Source: Caenimonas aquaedulcis
GTDB taxonomy: Bacteria > Pseudomonadota > Gammaproteobacteria > Burkholderiales > Burkholderiaceae_C
Assembly: GCF_015831345.1 (NCBI RefSeq)
Contig: NZ_JADWYS010000001.1
Span: forward strand, 1,064,118 to 1,128,117
DNA: 64,000 nucleotides
Direction: 5' to 3'
In this document: piece by piece, positions 50,692-63,577 of the stretch
Layout: each line of letters begins with the position of its first letter
How positions within the stretch are numbered: the stretch's first letter is position 1
Position numbers and translations under genes: made by a program
The notes under the pieces: generated by a model
The model's input: only the letters and a program-made list of their open reading frames with translations
Told to the model about the DNA's origin: nothing
Databases searched by the model: none

Positions 50692-51407
50692 ATGACCTGG
50701 TCGATCATCGCGCGCGACGCCTCGGGCGCACTGGGCATCGCGATTGCCAGCCGCTTCTTCGCGGTGGGCGCGCTGTGCCCGCACATCCGCAGCGGCGTGG
50801 GCGCGGTCGCGACGCAGGCCCTCGTCAATCCGATGTACGGTCCGCAGGTGCTCGATGCACTCGAAGAGGGCCTCACGCCCCAACAGGCGATCGAGCGCGT
50901 CACTGCCGCCGACGAAGGCCGCGACCTGCGCCAGGTGCACGTCGTCGATGCGCAAGGCCGCACGGCGCAGTACACCGGCAAGACCTGCGTGGAATGGTGC
51001 GGGCACACGCAAGGAGACGGTTTCTCGGTCGCGGGCAACATGCTCGCAGGCGCCGCGGTGATCGCTGACACGGCGCAGGCGTTCCGCGAGAACGACGCCC
51101 TGCCCTTCGCGGAACGGCTCATCGCCGCGCTCGCGGCCGGGGAAGGCGCGGGCGGCGACAAGCGCGGCAAGCAGGCGGCCGCCGTGCTCATCTACACGAC
51201 GGAGTCCTATTGCGCGCTGGACCTGCGCGTGGACGACCACGAGGAGCCGATGCAGGAGCTGCGCCGGCTCTACGACAAGAGCCTGGAACGCTTCCAGCCC
51301 TTCACCGCCTGCCTGCCCTCGCTCGCGCGCCCCGCGGGCATCACGGATCGCGCGGTGATCGAGGCCGAAGTCGAACGCTTCCACGCACGCCGCAGCGGCG
51401 CCATCCA

Positions 51408-51411
<4 letters not shown>
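50692..51411 (+). CDS. DUF1028 family protein
   Basis: This 239-aa protein has the DUF1028 start [20 protein letters not shown] with [20 protein letters not shown] and [20 protein letters not shown]. The family has an Ntn-hydrolase-like fold (N-terminal Thr after Met removal) and is often next to peptide transporter genes, as here, so it may hydrolyse an imported peptide or amide. Its activity is not established. Its stop overlaps the start of the ABC ATPase gene (ATGA). No clear Shine-Dalgarno was seen. Confidence 0.85.
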
Positions 51412-52423
<1,012 letters not shown>

Positions 52424-52427
<4 letters not shown>

Positions 52428-53488
52428 CGGCCCTGCTGCGCGCCGACAACCTGGTGAAGCACTTCCCCGTGCAAAAGCGCATGTTCGGCAAGGCGACCGA
52501 GGTGGTGCATGCGGTCGATGGCGTGAGCTTCGAGCTCAACGCCGGCGAAACGATGGCGCTGGTCGGTGAATCCGGCTGCGGCAAATCCACGGTGGGCCGG
52601 CTCGTGCTGCGCCTGCTGGAGCCGACGTCGGGCAAGGTCTGGTTCGCGGGCGAAGACCTCACGGCCCTGCCGCCGCAGGAGATGCGCGCGAAGCGGCGCG
52701 AGCTGCAGATGATCTTCCAGGACCCGTACTCGTCGCTCAACCCGCGCATGACGGTGGAGCAGACGCTGGTCGAGCCCTTGCGCCTGCATGGGCTGTCGCC
52801 GGGGAAGCATCACGAGCGCGCGGCGGAGTTGATGGACCTCGTCGGGCTCGCGCCGCAATACCTGCAGCGCTTCCCGCATGAATTCTCCGGCGGGCAGCGC
52901 CAGCGCATCGGCATCGCGCGTGCGCTCGCGGTGCAGCCCCGGCTCGTCGTCTGCGACGAACCCGTCTCGGCGCTGGACGTGTCCATCCAGGCGCAGATCG
53001 TCAACCTGCTGCAGGATTTGCAGCGGCGGCTCGGCCTCGCCTATGTCTTCATCGCGCACGACCTGGCGGTGGTCAAGCACATCGCCTCGCATGTGGCGGT
53101 GATGTACCTCGGGCACATTGTCGAGTATGCGGACAAGCGCAGCCTGTTCGCGAGCCCGCGGCATCCGTACACGCAGGCGCTGTTGTCGGCGATTCCCTTG
53201 CCGGAGCCCGACGCGAAGCGCGAACGCGTGCTGCTGCAGGGAGACGTGCCCAATCCGATCCACCCGCCTTCGGGCTGCCGGTTTCGCACACGCTGCCCGT
53301 ACGTGCGGGAGCGGTGCGCGCAGGAGGTGCCGGTGCTGCGCAGCGAGGGGAGCCATTCGGTGGCTTGTCATTTCTGGGAAGAGATTGCGCCGCCCGCGCG
53401 CGCGAACGAGGCGCGGGCGGTGAACGAACGGCTGGTACGGCTGCAATCCGCATTCCGTACGACAGGGTTGGAGACAGAGACGGTTTGA
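52424..53488 (+). CDS. Peptide/nickel-type ABC transporter ATP-binding protein (DppF-like)
   Basis: This 354-aa ATPase has Walker [14 protein letters not shown] near residue 50, [15 protein letters not shown] near 160, Walker [13 protein letters not shown] and [13 protein letters not shown]. The C-terminal [14 protein letters not shown] again holds four Cys. It pairs with the DppD-like subunit to drive uptake of a peptide, opine or similar substrate. A 25-residue C-terminal tail ([20 protein letters not shown]) is longer than usual. ATGA overlap with the preceding gene. Confidence 0.93.
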
Positions 53489-53516
53489 TCGACGTGAAGC
53501 TTGAAAGGAAAACATC

Positions 53517-55016
53517 ATGAACAGCAGATTGGTGATGACGCTGGTGCTGGCGGCCGCCGCATCCGGCGCGCAGGCGCAGACCTTGCGCATCGGCCTCGCC
53601 GAGGACCCGGACGTGCTCGACCCTTCGCTCGCGCGAAGCTTCGTCGGGCGCATCGTGTTCTCGTCGCTGTGCGACAAGCTCGTGGACATCGACGAGAAGC
53701 TCAACATCGTCCCGCAACTCGCGACCTCCTGGCAGTGGTCGCCCGACAACAAGGCGCTGACGATGAAGCTACGCCCGGGCGTCACCTTCCATGACGGCGA
53801 GAAGTTCGACGCCGCGGCGGTGAAGTACAACATCGAGCGCCATAAAACCATCGCGGGCTCCAACCGCCGCGGCGAACTGCTGCCGGTCTCCACCGTGGAC
53901 GTGGTGGACGACATGACGGTGCGCCTGAACCTCACCGCGCCCTTCTCGCCCCTGCTCACCGTGCTGGCCGACCGCGCCGGCATGATGGTCTCGCCCAAGG
54001 CGGCGCAGGCGAACCCGGCCAACTTCGGCAGCAAGCCGGTGTGCTCGGGCCCCTTCAAGTTCGTGGAGCGCATTGCCCAGGACAAGATCACGCTGGAGCG
54101 CTACGCCAACTACTGGAACAAGGCCGAAATCCATTTCGACAAGGTGACCTTCCAGCCGATCGTGGACGCGACGGTGCGCCTCGCAAACCTGCGCTCAGGC
54201 CAGCTCGACTTCATCGAGCGCGTGGCTCCCGCCGACGTCGCCTCGATCAAGAAGGACCCTAAGCTGTCCATTGCACGCATCACCGAGCTGGGGTACCAGG
54301 GCATCACGATCAACACGGGCAAGAGCGACCTCGCGCAGAAGAACCCGCTGGGCAAGGACCCGCGCGTGCGCGAAGCCTTCGAGCTCTCGCTCGACCGCGC
54401 CGGCATCGTGAAGGTCGCGATGGATGGCGAGGCGGAAGTGGGCAACCAGTGGGTGCCGCCGAGCAACAGTTTCTACGCGCGCAACGTGCCGGTGCCCAAG
54501 CGCGACGTCGCGCGCGCCAAGCAGTTGCTCAAGGAAGCGGGCGTGACCAACCCGACGTTCACCTTGATGACGCCGACGACGTCCGACGCGCAGCGCCTCG
54601 CGCAGGTGGTGCAGGCGATGGCGAAGGAAGCGGGCTTTGACGTGAAGATCCAGGCGACGGAGTTCGCGACCTCGCTGAACCTCGCGGACAAGGGCCAGTT
54701 CGATGCGTACATCCTCGCGTGGAGCGGGCGCGCCGATCCGGACGGCAACCTCTTCAGCTTCTACGGCTGCAAGCAGCCGCTGAACTACAGCGGCGAGTGC
54801 CGCGCCAACTGGGACGACCTGCTCAACCGCTCGCGCACCTCGCTCGCCCCGGCCGAACGCATCAAGGTGTTCGCGACGATGGCGGCCGAAGCGGCGAAGG
54901 AGCGCCCGATCATCTACCTGTACCACCGCAACTGGCTGTGGGCATACAACAAGAAGGTGACGGGCCTGCGCACGGTGCCCGACGGGCTGATCCGCGTCCA
55001 GGGCCTGAAGATGTAA
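53517..55016 (+). CDS. ABC transporter periplasmic binding protein, family 5 (peptide type)
   Basis: This 499-aa precursor has a signal peptide (MNSRLVMTLVLAAAASGAQA, cleavage before QTLRIGL). Family 5 features follow: LAEDPDVLDPSLARSFVGRI, PGVTFHDGEKFDAAAVKYNI near residue 85, NPVPKRD-like VPVPKRDVARAKQLLKEAG, and WSGRADPDGNLFSFYGC. It binds the substrate in the periplasm for the ABC importer whose other genes flank it. An AAAGGA Shine-Dalgarno precedes the ATG. Substrate could be a dipeptide, glutathione-like compound or opine. Confidence 0.92.
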   Translation: MNSRLVMTLVLAAAASGAQAQTLRIGLAEDPDVLDPSLARSFVGRIVFSSLCDKLVDIDEKLNIVPQLATSWQWSPDNKALTMKLRPGVTFHDGEKFDAAAVKYNIERHKTIAGSNRRGELLPVSTVDVVDDMTVRLNLTAPFSPLLTVLADRAGMMVSPKAAQANPANFGSKPVCSGPFKFVERIAQDKITLERYANYWNKAEIHFDKVTFQPIVDATVRLANLRSGQLDFIERVAPADVASIKKDPKLSIARITELGYQGITINTGKSDLAQKNPLGKDPRVREAFELSLDRAGIVKVAMDGEAEVGNQWVPPSNSFYARNVPVPKRDVARAKQLLKEAGVTNPTFTLMTPTTSDAQRLAQVVQAMAKEAGFDVKIQATEFATSLNLADKGQFDAYILAWSGRADPDGNLFSFYGCKQPLNYSGECRANWDDLLNRSRTSLAPAERIKVFATMAAEAAKERPIIYLYHRNWLWAYNKKVTGLRTVPDGLIRVQGLKM

Positions 55017-55032
55017 GCCGGTCCACGCTCGC

Positions 55033-55974
55033 ATGTCCAAGTATTTCCTGCGGCGCCTGGCCGCCATCATCCCCACGATCTTCTTCGTGTCGGTGATCAT
55101 CTTCGGGCTGCAGCAGCTGCTGCCCGGGGATGCGGCGCAGATCCTCGCCGGGGAAGACCAGGACCCGCAGGTCGTCGCCTACCTGCGCCAGAAGATGCAC
55201 CTGGACCAGCCCTTCCCCGTGCGCTATGCCTACTGGATCTCCGGTGTGGCGCATGGCGACCTGGGCGAATCGCTGCGCATCCAGGAGCCGGTGCTGGGCC
55301 TCATCCTGCAGAAGCTGCCGGTGACGCTGGAGCTCGCGGCCATCGCGATGCTGATCGCCCTCGTGATCGGCATTCCGGCGGGCATCGTGTCGGCGGTCGG
55401 CAAGGACACCGCGTGGGACTACGCGGCGAACGTCGTGGCGTTGTGGGGCTTGTCCACGCCCAATTTCTGGCTGGGCATCCTGATGATCCTGCTGTTCTCC
55501 GTGCAGCTCGGGTGGCTGCCCGCGTCGGGCTACGTGAGCCCCTTCGAGGATTTGCGCGGCAACCTCGCCGCGATGATCATGCCGGCCTTCGTGCTGGGCA
55601 ACGCCATCGCCGCGGTGCTGATGCGGCACACGCGCAGCGCGATGCTGCAGGTGCTCAACGCCGACTACGTGCGCACGGCGCGCGCCAAGGGCCTGGACGA
55701 GCGCACCGTGGTGCTCAAGCATGCGCTGCGCAACGCGCTGACCCCCATCATCACGCTCGGCGCGCTGGAGTTCGGCACGCTCCTCTCGGGCGCGGTGCTC
55801 ACCGAGCAGGTGTTTTCGATCCCCGGCTTCGGCAAGCTGATCGTCGACGCGGTGTTCAACCGCGACTACGCGGTGGTGCAAGGCGTCGTGCTCTTCACCT
55901 CCACCGTGTACATCGTGCTGAACCTGCTGGCGGATCTGGCGTATTTCCTCGTCAACCCGCGGCTGAGAGGCTGA
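55033..55974 (+). CDS. ABC transporter permease (DppB-like)
   Basis: This 313-aa membrane protein has six hydrophobic helices, starting RRLAAIIPTIFFVSVIIFGL. The EAA loop is YVRTARAKGLDERTVVLKHA near residue 210. It forms the first half of the membrane channel. It lies 16 nt after the binding protein gene and 4 nt before the second permease gene. Confidence 0.93.
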   Translation: MSKYFLRRLAAIIPTIFFVSVIIFGLQQLLPGDAAQILAGEDQDPQVVAYLRQKMHLDQPFPVRYAYWISGVAHGDLGESLRIQEPVLGLILQKLPVTLELAAIAMLIALVIGIPAGIVSAVGKDTAWDYAANVVALWGLSTPNFWLGILMILLFSVQLGWLPASGYVSPFEDLRGNLAAMIMPAFVLGNAIAAVLMRHTRSAMLQVLNADYVRTARAKGLDERTVVLKHALRNALTPIITLGALEFGTLLSGAVLTEQVFSIPGFGKLIVDAVFNRDYAVVQGVVLFTSTVYIVLNLLADLAYFLVNPRLRG

Positions 55975-55978
55975 TGCG

Positions 55979-56854
55979 ATGAGCGCCGTCCTCGACCCGG
56001 TGGTGATGGAACGCGGGCCTACGCCCGCACGCCGCGCATGGCGGCGCCTGCTGCGGCGGCGCGGGGCGATGCTGGGCCTGGGCTTCGTGGTCTTCTTCGT
56101 GCTGCTCGCGCTGCTCGCGCCGTGGATCGCGCCGCACGACCCGATGGCGACGAGCTGGAGCGCCGTGCGCAAGGCGCCGAGCGCCGAATACTGGTTCGGC
56201 ACCGACGAGATCGGCCGGGACGTGCTTTCGCGCGTGGTGTGGGGTGCGCGCGCGTCGCTCTCGGCGGGCTTGGTGTCCGTGTGCATCTCGATGGCGCTGG
56301 GCGTCCCGATCGGCTTGCTCGCGGCGTACGTGGGCGGCTGGACGGACGGCCTGATCTCGCGCTTCACCGACTCCATGCTCGCGGTGCCCTTCCTCATCCT
56401 GGCCATCGCGCTCGCCGCGTTCCTCGGCCCGAGCCTCACCAACGCGATGATCGCGATCGGCGTGTCGGCCACGCCGATCTTCATCCGTCTCACGCGCGCA
56501 CAGGTGCTGGCAGTGAAGGTGGAGGACTACATCGAAGCCGCGCGCGCCGTGGGCAATCCGCACTGGCGCATCGCATTGCGGCACATCCTGCCCAATGTGT
56601 TGCCGCCGCTGATCGTGCAGTCGACGCTGGCGATCGCGGCCGCGGTGATCGCGGAAGCGAGCCTGTCATTCCTGGGCCTGGGCCAGCAGCCTCCCGCGCC
56701 CAGCTGGGGCAGCATGCTCAACACCGCGAAGAACTTCGTGGACGACGCGCCGTGGATGGCGGTGTGGCCAGGGGTGTCGATCTTCCTGCTCGTGCTGTCG
56801 TTCAACCTGCTGGGCGACGGACTGCGGGACGCACTGGATCCGAAGCACAAGTGA
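55979..56854 (+). CDS. ABC transporter permease (DppC-like)
   Basis: This 291-aa membrane protein has an N-terminal basic segment (ARRAWRRLLRRRGAMLGLGF), six helices and the EAA loop YIEAARAVGNPHWRIALRHI near residue 185. FGTDEIGRDVLSRVVWGARA near residue 72 is the typical periplasmic loop of the DppC family. It completes the importer. An alternative start at MERGPTP is possible. Its 3' end is followed by repeat copy B. Confidence 0.92.
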   Translation: MSAVLDPVVMERGPTPARRAWRRLLRRRGAMLGLGFVVFFVLLALLAPWIAPHDPMATSWSAVRKAPSAEYWFGTDEIGRDVLSRVVWGARASLSAGLVSVCISMALGVPIGLLAAYVGGWTDGLISRFTDSMLAVPFLILAIALAAFLGPSLTNAMIAIGVSATPIFIRLTRAQVLAVKVEDYIEAARAVGNPHWRIALRHILPNVLPPLIVQSTLAIAAAVIAEASLSFLGLGQQPPAPSWGSMLNTAKNFVDDAPWMAVWPGVSIFLLVLSFNLLGDGLRDALDPKHK

Positions 56855-56878
56855 AAAATCGGGCGCTCCAGATGTCTC

Positions 56879-57015
56879 TTTGAACGCAGAGGACGCAAAG
56901 GTCTCGCAGAGGACGCGGAGAATTCATCAAGAAAATTCAAAGGAAATTCTTCTCTTAAATTCCTTCGGTATTCCTCTGCGCCCTCTGCGAATCCTCTGCG
57001 TCCTCTGCGTTCAAA
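56879..57015. repeat. Dispersed imperfect palindrome, copy B
   Basis: The outer arms begin TTTGAACGCAGAGGACGCAA and end in the near inverse, finishing CTCTGCGTTCAAA. It carries several ACGCAGAGG units. It lies between the convergent permease (ends 56854) and lgt (ends 57035) genes, as copies A and C do between theirs. Confidence 0.85.
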
Positions 57016-57034
57016 AATCCGGTGAACGCCGCTA

Positions 57035-57859
57035 TCACGCCACGCGCGCGGGCCGTCGTCCAAACCACACCCACAAGCCGGCGCCGATGACGATCATCGG
57101 CACGCACAGCCACTGGCCCATCGACAGCCCCGTGGACTGCTGCAGCCACACCAGGTGCGCATCCGGCTCCCGGAAGAATTCCGCGATGAAGCGGAACACG
57201 CCGTAGCCGAACAGGAAGGCCGCGGCCACCTGCCCCTGCCGGCGCTCCTTGCGCGCGTAGATCCACAGCAGGATGAACAGCAGCAAGCCCTCCATCAGGA
57301 ACTGGTAGACCTGCGAGGGATGGCGCGGGATCAGCGAGCCGCTCTGGGGGAACACCATCGCCCAGGGCAGCGACGGATCCGCCGCGCGGCCCCATAGTTC
57401 GCCATTGATGAAGTTGCCCACGCGCCCGGCCGCGAGGCCCGGCGGCACGCAGGGCGCGACCAGGTCCATCACCTGCCAGAACGGCTTGCCACGCGAATGG
57501 GCGAACCAGACCTGCGACAGGATCACGCCGAGCATGCCGCCATGAAAGCTCATGCCGCCCTGCCACACGTAGAAGATTTCCAGCGGATGCGAGGCGTAGT
57601 AGCCCGGTTTGTAGAACAGGCAGTAGCCCAGCCGACCGCCGAGCACCACGCCGAGCACGCCGAGGAAAAGCATGTCCTCGATGTCCTTGCGCGTCCAGGC
57701 GCCGGGGCCGCGGACGGAGACGAAAGGCTCGTGGTGCAGGCGCCGCATCGCGAGCAGCATGAAGAGCCCGAAAGCGGCCAGGTAAGTGAGGCCGTACCAG
57801 TGGATGGCGATGGGGCCGAGCTGCAGGGCGACGGGGTTGATCTGTGGGTACTGGAGCAT
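57035..57859 (-). CDS. lgt: Prolipoprotein diacylglyceryl transferase
   Basis: This 274-aa inner-membrane enzyme has about seven helices and the Lgt landmarks [37 protein letters not shown] (essential His) and [14 protein letters not shown] (the Lgt signature with essential Arg and Asn). It transfers diacylglycerol from phosphatidylglycerol to the lipobox Cys of prolipoproteins. The start at 57859 ([20 protein letters not shown]) gives the standard N terminus; a further 14 upstream residues are unlikely. Housekeeping gene unrelated to its neighbours. Confidence 0.96.
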   Translation of the reverse strand: MLQYPQINPVALQLGPIAIHWYGLTYLAAFGLFMLLAMRRLHHEPFVSVRGPGAWTRKDIEDMLFLGVLGVVLGGRLGYCLFYKPGYYASHPLEIFYVWQGGMSFHGGMLGVILSQVWFAHSRGKPFWQVMDLVAPCVPPGLAAGRVGNFINGELWGRAADPSLPWAMVFPQSGSLIPRHPSQVYQFLMEGLLLFILLWIYARKERRQGQVAAAFLFGYGVFRFIAEFFREPDAHLVWLQQSTGLSMGQWLCVPMIVIGAGLWVWFGRRPARVA

Positions 57860-57911
57860 GCGCCGTATTGTGCTGCAAGGCCCGCGCGGCCCGCAGCTCA
57901 ACCATGCGGCC

Positions 57912-58838
57912 TCAGGCCGGGTGACGCGAGCCCGTGCGTGCTTTCGCGAACTCGACGAAGCGTTCCAGCGCGGGGTTCGCGCCGTCCGGCCACACGAGGC
58001 TGGTCTCGCAGCCCGGCACCTGCTGCGCGTTGCGTCCGCTCACCTGCCGATACGCCACGCCGCTGCGCTGGAACTGCCGCACGCTGTCCGGCACCCAGGC
58101 GATGCCCAGCCCGGCGGAAACGAGGTTCACGATGGTCTGCATCTGGATCGCCTCCTGCGTGACCTGCGGCGTGCGGCCTCCGGCGTGGTACATGCCGAAG
58201 ACGGCGTCGTGCAGAGACGGCACGATGCGCCGCGGAAAGATCACCAGCGGCTCGCGCAGCAGCGCGTCGAACGGCATCGCGCGCGCCTTCGCCAGCAAGT
58301 GCGCCTCCGGCAGCGCGACCACGAGCGGCTCGCGCGCGATGCGCAGGTGCTGCAGGCCTGCCGGAACGAAGCCGGGCGAATGGAGCATGAAGCCGGCGTC
58401 CACGTCGCCGCGCTCGATGAGCTGGAGTTGCACGTCCCCCGTCGCCTCGATCAGTTCGAACTCCACCTGCGGATGCTCCGCGCGGAAACCACGCACCCAT
58501 TGCGGCAGGAGGCCGAAGCCCACGGTGGAGACGAAGGCCAGCCGCAGCCGCCCCACTTCCCCATGCGCGGCGGCGCGCGCATGGCCGGGAAGCGCCGACG
58601 CGCGCGCCAGCAGGTCGCGCGCGCCGTCGATCAGCGCCTGGCCGGCCGCCGTGAGCCGCACGCTGCGCTTAGTGCGGTCGAACAGGCGCACGCCGAGCTG
58701 CTGCTCGAGATTGGCAATCGCCTGGGTCAGCGGGGGCTGGGTCATGTGCAGGCGCAGCGCGGCGCGGCCGAAGTGCAGCTCTTCCGCCACGGCCAGGAAC
58801 TGCCGCCACAACCGAAGCTCGATCACAGGCTCACTCAT
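57912..58838 (-). CDS. LysR-family transcriptional regulator
   Basis: This 308-aa protein has a LysR helix-turn-helix ([40 protein letters not shown]) and a substrate-binding effector domain with [18 protein letters not shown] and [15 protein letters not shown]. It is divergent from ilvD, so it may control it or itself. Start 58838 ([11 protein letters not shown]) is an ATG; a GTG 9 nt upstream is also possible. The gap contains TATTAATA (58849-58856), an A/T-rich spot that may be part of a promoter. Confidence 0.88.
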   Translation of the reverse strand: MSEPVIELRLWRQFLAVAEELHFGRAALRLHMTQPPLTQAIANLEQQLGVRLFDRTKRSVRLTAAGQALIDGARDLLARASALPGHARAAAHGEVGRLRLAFVSTVGFGLLPQWVRGFRAEHPQVEFELIEATGDVQLQLIERGDVDAGFMLHSPGFVPAGLQHLRIAREPLVVALPEAHLLAKARAMPFDALLREPLVIFPRRIVPSLHDAVFGMYHAGGRTPQVTQEAIQMQTIVNLVSAGLGIAWVPDSVRQFQRSGVAYRQVSGRNAQQVPGCETSLVWPDGANPALERFVEFAKARTGSRHPA

Positions 58839-58934
58839 ATGCCGCACATATTAATACAGCACGAACAAGGGATTGGAAAGAATCACGGGCCCGGCGCATA
58901 CTGGCGCCCAACGACCCGACCCGAGAGAGACACC

Positions 58935-60629
58935 ATGGACACCAAGACCATCCAGATCAACCGCCGCAGCAAGAACATCACCGAAGGCAAGTCGCGCGCG
59001 CCCAACCGCTCGATGTACTACGCCATGGGCTACCAGGAGGGCGACTTCAAGAAGCCGATGGTCGGCGTGGCGAACGGCCACAGCACGATCACGCCCTGCA
59101 ATAGCGGCCTGCAGAAGCTCGCCGACGCGGCCGTGGCGGGCATCGAGGAAGCGGGCGGCAACGCGCAGATCTTCGGCACGCCCACCATCTCGGACGGCAT
59201 GGCGATGGGCACGGAGGGCATGAAGTACTCCCTCGTGAGCCGCGAAGTGATCTCCGACTGCGTCGAGACCTGCGTGCAGGGCCAGTGGATGGACGGCGTG
59301 CTGGTGGTCGGCGGCTGCGACAAGAACATGCCCGGCGGCCTCATGGGCATGCTGCGCGCGAACGTGCCTGCGATCTACGTGTACGGCGGCACCATCCTGC
59401 CCGGCCACTACAAGGGCCAGGACCTGAACATCGTGAGCGTATTCGAGGCCGTGGGCCAGAACGCCGCGGGCAACATGAGCGATGAAGACCTGCGCGAGAT
59501 CGAGATGCGGGCCATTCCGGGGACGGGCTCCTGCGGCGGCATGTACACCGCGAACACGATGTCGTCGGCCTTCGAGGCGCTGGGCATCTCCCTGCCCTAT
59601 TCCTCCACCATGGCGAACCCGCACGACGAGAAGACGAATTCGGCGAAGGAATCGGCGAAGGTGCTGGTCGAGGCGATCAGGAAGGACATCAAGCCGCGCG
59701 ACATCGTCACGCGCAAGGCGATCGAGAACGCCGTCGCCGTCATCATGGCCACCGGCGGTTCCACCAATGCGGTGCTGCACTTCCTGGCGATCGCGCACGC
59801 GGCCGAAGTGGAATGGACCATCGACGACTTCGAGCGCGTGCGCCAGAAGACGCCGGTGCTATGCGACCTCAAGCCCAGCGGCAAGTACCTCGCGGTGGAC
59901 CTTCACAAGGCCGGCGGCATCCCGCAGGTCATGAAGATCCTGCTGAAGGCCGGCCTGCTGCACGGCGACTGCATCACCATCACCGGCCAGACGATCGCCG
60001 AAGTGCTGAAGGACGTGCCGGACGAACCTCGCGCCGACCAGGACGTGATCCGCCCGATCAACAAGCCGATGTACGAACACGGCCACCTGGCGATCCTCAA
60101 GGGCAACCTGTCGCCGGAAGGCGCGGTCGCGAAGATCACGGGATTGAAGAACCCCGTCATCACCGGCCCCGCGCGCGTGTTCGACGACGAGCAGTCGGCG
60201 CTCAAGGCGATCCTCGACGGCAAGATCGTCGCGGGCGACGTGATGGTGCTGCGCTACCTCGGCCCCAAGGGCGGTCCGGGCATGCCGGAGATGCTGGCGC
60301 CGACCGGCGCGCTGATCGGCGCGGGCCTGGGCGAGAGCGTGGGCCTGATCACCGACGGCCGCTTCTCGGGCGGCACCTGGGGCATGGTCGTGGGCCACGT
60401 GGCACCGGAAGCCGCGGCGGGCGGGACGATCGCCTTCGTGAACGAAGGCGACTCGATCACCATCGACGCGCACCAGCTGAAGCTGGAGCTGAACGTGCCG
60501 GATGCCGAGATCGCCAAGCGCCGCGCGGCTTGGACGGCGCCGGCGCCGCGTTACACACGTGGCGTGCAGGCGAAGTTCGCGTTCAACGCGGCGAGCGCCA
60601 GCAAGGGCGCCGTGCTGGACAACTACTGA
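58935..60629 (+). CDS. ilvD: Dihydroxy-acid dehydratase
   Basis: This 564-aa enzyme shows the IlvD Cys ligands: [11 protein letters not shown] near residue 56, [16 protein letters not shown] near 124 and [15 protein letters not shown] near 197. PYSSTMANP and [20 protein letters not shown] near 475 complete the signature. It dehydrates 2,3-dihydroxy-3-methyl acids in valine, leucine and isoleucine synthesis using an iron-sulfur cluster. A related sugar-acid dehydratase role is less likely given the branched-chain-type sequence. GAGAGA lies before the ATG. Confidence 0.93.
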   Translation: MDTKTIQINRRSKNITEGKSRAPNRSMYYAMGYQEGDFKKPMVGVANGHSTITPCNSGLQKLADAAVAGIEEAGGNAQIFGTPTISDGMAMGTEGMKYSLVSREVISDCVETCVQGQWMDGVLVVGGCDKNMPGGLMGMLRANVPAIYVYGGTILPGHYKGQDLNIVSVFEAVGQNAAGNMSDEDLREIEMRAIPGTGSCGGMYTANTMSSAFEALGISLPYSSTMANPHDEKTNSAKESAKVLVEAIRKDIKPRDIVTRKAIENAVAVIMATGGSTNAVLHFLAIAHAAEVEWTIDDFERVRQKTPVLCDLKPSGKYLAVDLHKAGGIPQVMKILLKAGLLHGDCITITGQTIAEVLKDVPDEPRADQDVIRPINKPMYEHGHLAILKGNLSPEGAVAKITGLKNPVITGPARVFDDEQSALKAILDGKIVAGDVMVLRYLGPKGGPGMPEMLAPTGALIGAGLGESVGLITDGRFSGGTWGMVVGHVAPEAAAGGTIAFVNEGDSITIDAHQLKLELNVPDAEIAKRRAAWTAPAPRYTRGVQAKFAFNAASASKGAVLDNY

Positions 60630-60636
60630 GCCGGGC

Positions 60637-60879
60637 TTACTTGCGCTTCTTGGGCAGCATGCCCAGGCTGGCGCGGCTCTTGTCGATGCGCGCCTGCTTG
60701 CGGGCGTTCTCTTTCTCGACCGCCTTTTTCTTGGTGTAGCCGGACCAGTCCGCCCACGCCCACCACGCGACGGCGAGGCCGAAGGGCGAGAGCACGACCC
60801 ACCAGTCCCACAGGGCAACGGGGCCGATCTCCATGTACTTCATGATGAGCAACAGGATGCCGAGGCCGAGGAAAAGCAT
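60637..60879 (-). CDS. Small Trp-rich membrane protein (TIGR04438 type)
   Basis: This 80-aa protein has a hydrophobic N-terminal helix ([20 protein letters not shown]) and a Trp-rich stretch [20 protein letters not shown], then a basic tail ([20 protein letters not shown]). It matches the small Trp-rich protein family TIGR04438 common in Burkholderiales. Function unknown, inner membrane location likely. It is convergent with ilvD, ending 7 nt from its stop. Confidence 0.85.
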   Translation of the reverse strand: MLFLGLGILLLIMKYMEIGPVALWDWWVVLSPFGLAVAWWAWADWSGYTKKKAVEKENARKQARIDKSRASLGMLPKKRK

Positions 60880-60973
60880 GGGGTATCTCCGAACGAAAGG
60901 GGGTGCCGCACAGGGGTCAACGGCGCTCACTACAATGGCGTTGAAGACTGTAACCCAACTCGAAGGACCGACA

Positions 60974-61276
60974 ATGAAACGTGCCCTGTTCGCCCTCGCC
61001 GCCGCCGCGGCGTGCGTTCCCGCGATGGCCGACCTGGCCCTCGCGACCAGCAAGAACTGCATGGCCTGCCACGCCGTCGACAAGAAGCTCGTAGGCCCCG
61101 CCTACAAGGACGTCGCCGCCAAGTACGCCGGCCAGAAGGACGCCGCGGACAAGCTGGCCGTGAAGATCCAGAAAGGCGGCTCCGGCGTCTGGGGCCCCGT
61201 GCCCATGCCCGCGAACACGCAGGTGAATGAGGCGGAAGCCAAGAAGCTCGCCGCCTGGGTGCTGACGCAGAAGTAA
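60974..61276 (+). CDS. Small class I cytochrome c (c551/c552 type)
   Basis: This 100-aa precursor has a signal peptide ([19 protein letters not shown]) and one heme motif, NCMACH, near residue 29. [11 protein letters not shown] carries the likely Met sixth ligand. It is a soluble periplasmic electron carrier. It resembles the second heme domain of SoxD in the window, so it may accept electrons from SoxCD or SoxAX; that link is inferred. AAGGA precedes the ATG, and a strong terminator follows. Confidence 0.93.
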   Translation: MKRALFALAAAAACVPAMADLALATSKNCMACHAVDKKLVGPAYKDVAAKYAGQKDAADKLAVKIQKGGSGVWGPVPMPANTQVNEAEAKKLAAWVLTQK

Positions 61277-61294
61277 CTCCGGTTCGACACGACG

Positions 61295-61322
61295 AAAGGC
61301 CCGCGACATGCGGGCCTTTTTT
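61295..61322 (+). terminator. Rho-independent terminator of the cytochrome gene
   Basis: AAAGGCCCGC-GACAT-GCGGGCCTTT forms a 10-bp stem with a 5-nt loop, followed by a T-run to 61322. It lies 18 nt after the stop codon. Confidence 0.92.
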
Positions 61323-61323
61323 A

Positions 61324-61437
61324 TGGACGCAGAATTCGCGGAAGTGACGCAGAAGGAAGACAAGAAGAATTCAAAACAAATTCCTGTGGTTCTTTTCTGG
61401 GCTTCCTTCTGCGTCACCTCTGCGAATTCTGCGTCCA
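61324..61437. repeat. Dispersed imperfect palindrome, copy C
   Basis: The arms begin TGGACGCAGAATTCGCGGAA and end in the near inverse (CTGCGTCCA); the outer 34 bp of the two arms differ at two positions. It lies between the cytochrome terminator and the convergent acs stop at 61447. A small reading frame across it (61308-61511) is repeat-derived. Confidence 0.87.
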
Positions 61438-61446
61438 AAGAAATCC

Positions 61447-63435
<1,989 letters not shown>

Positions 63436-63577
63436 GGTTCTTGTCTCCGCGATCAGTTGGACTGGCCGGTAATGTCAGGCATACCACTTACATCGCACTG
63501 ACGCGCACCGGACCGGGGGGCACGCGCCAATTTACTCCCAACCGGCGGGCCCTGCCGGATATCTACAATCGCGCACG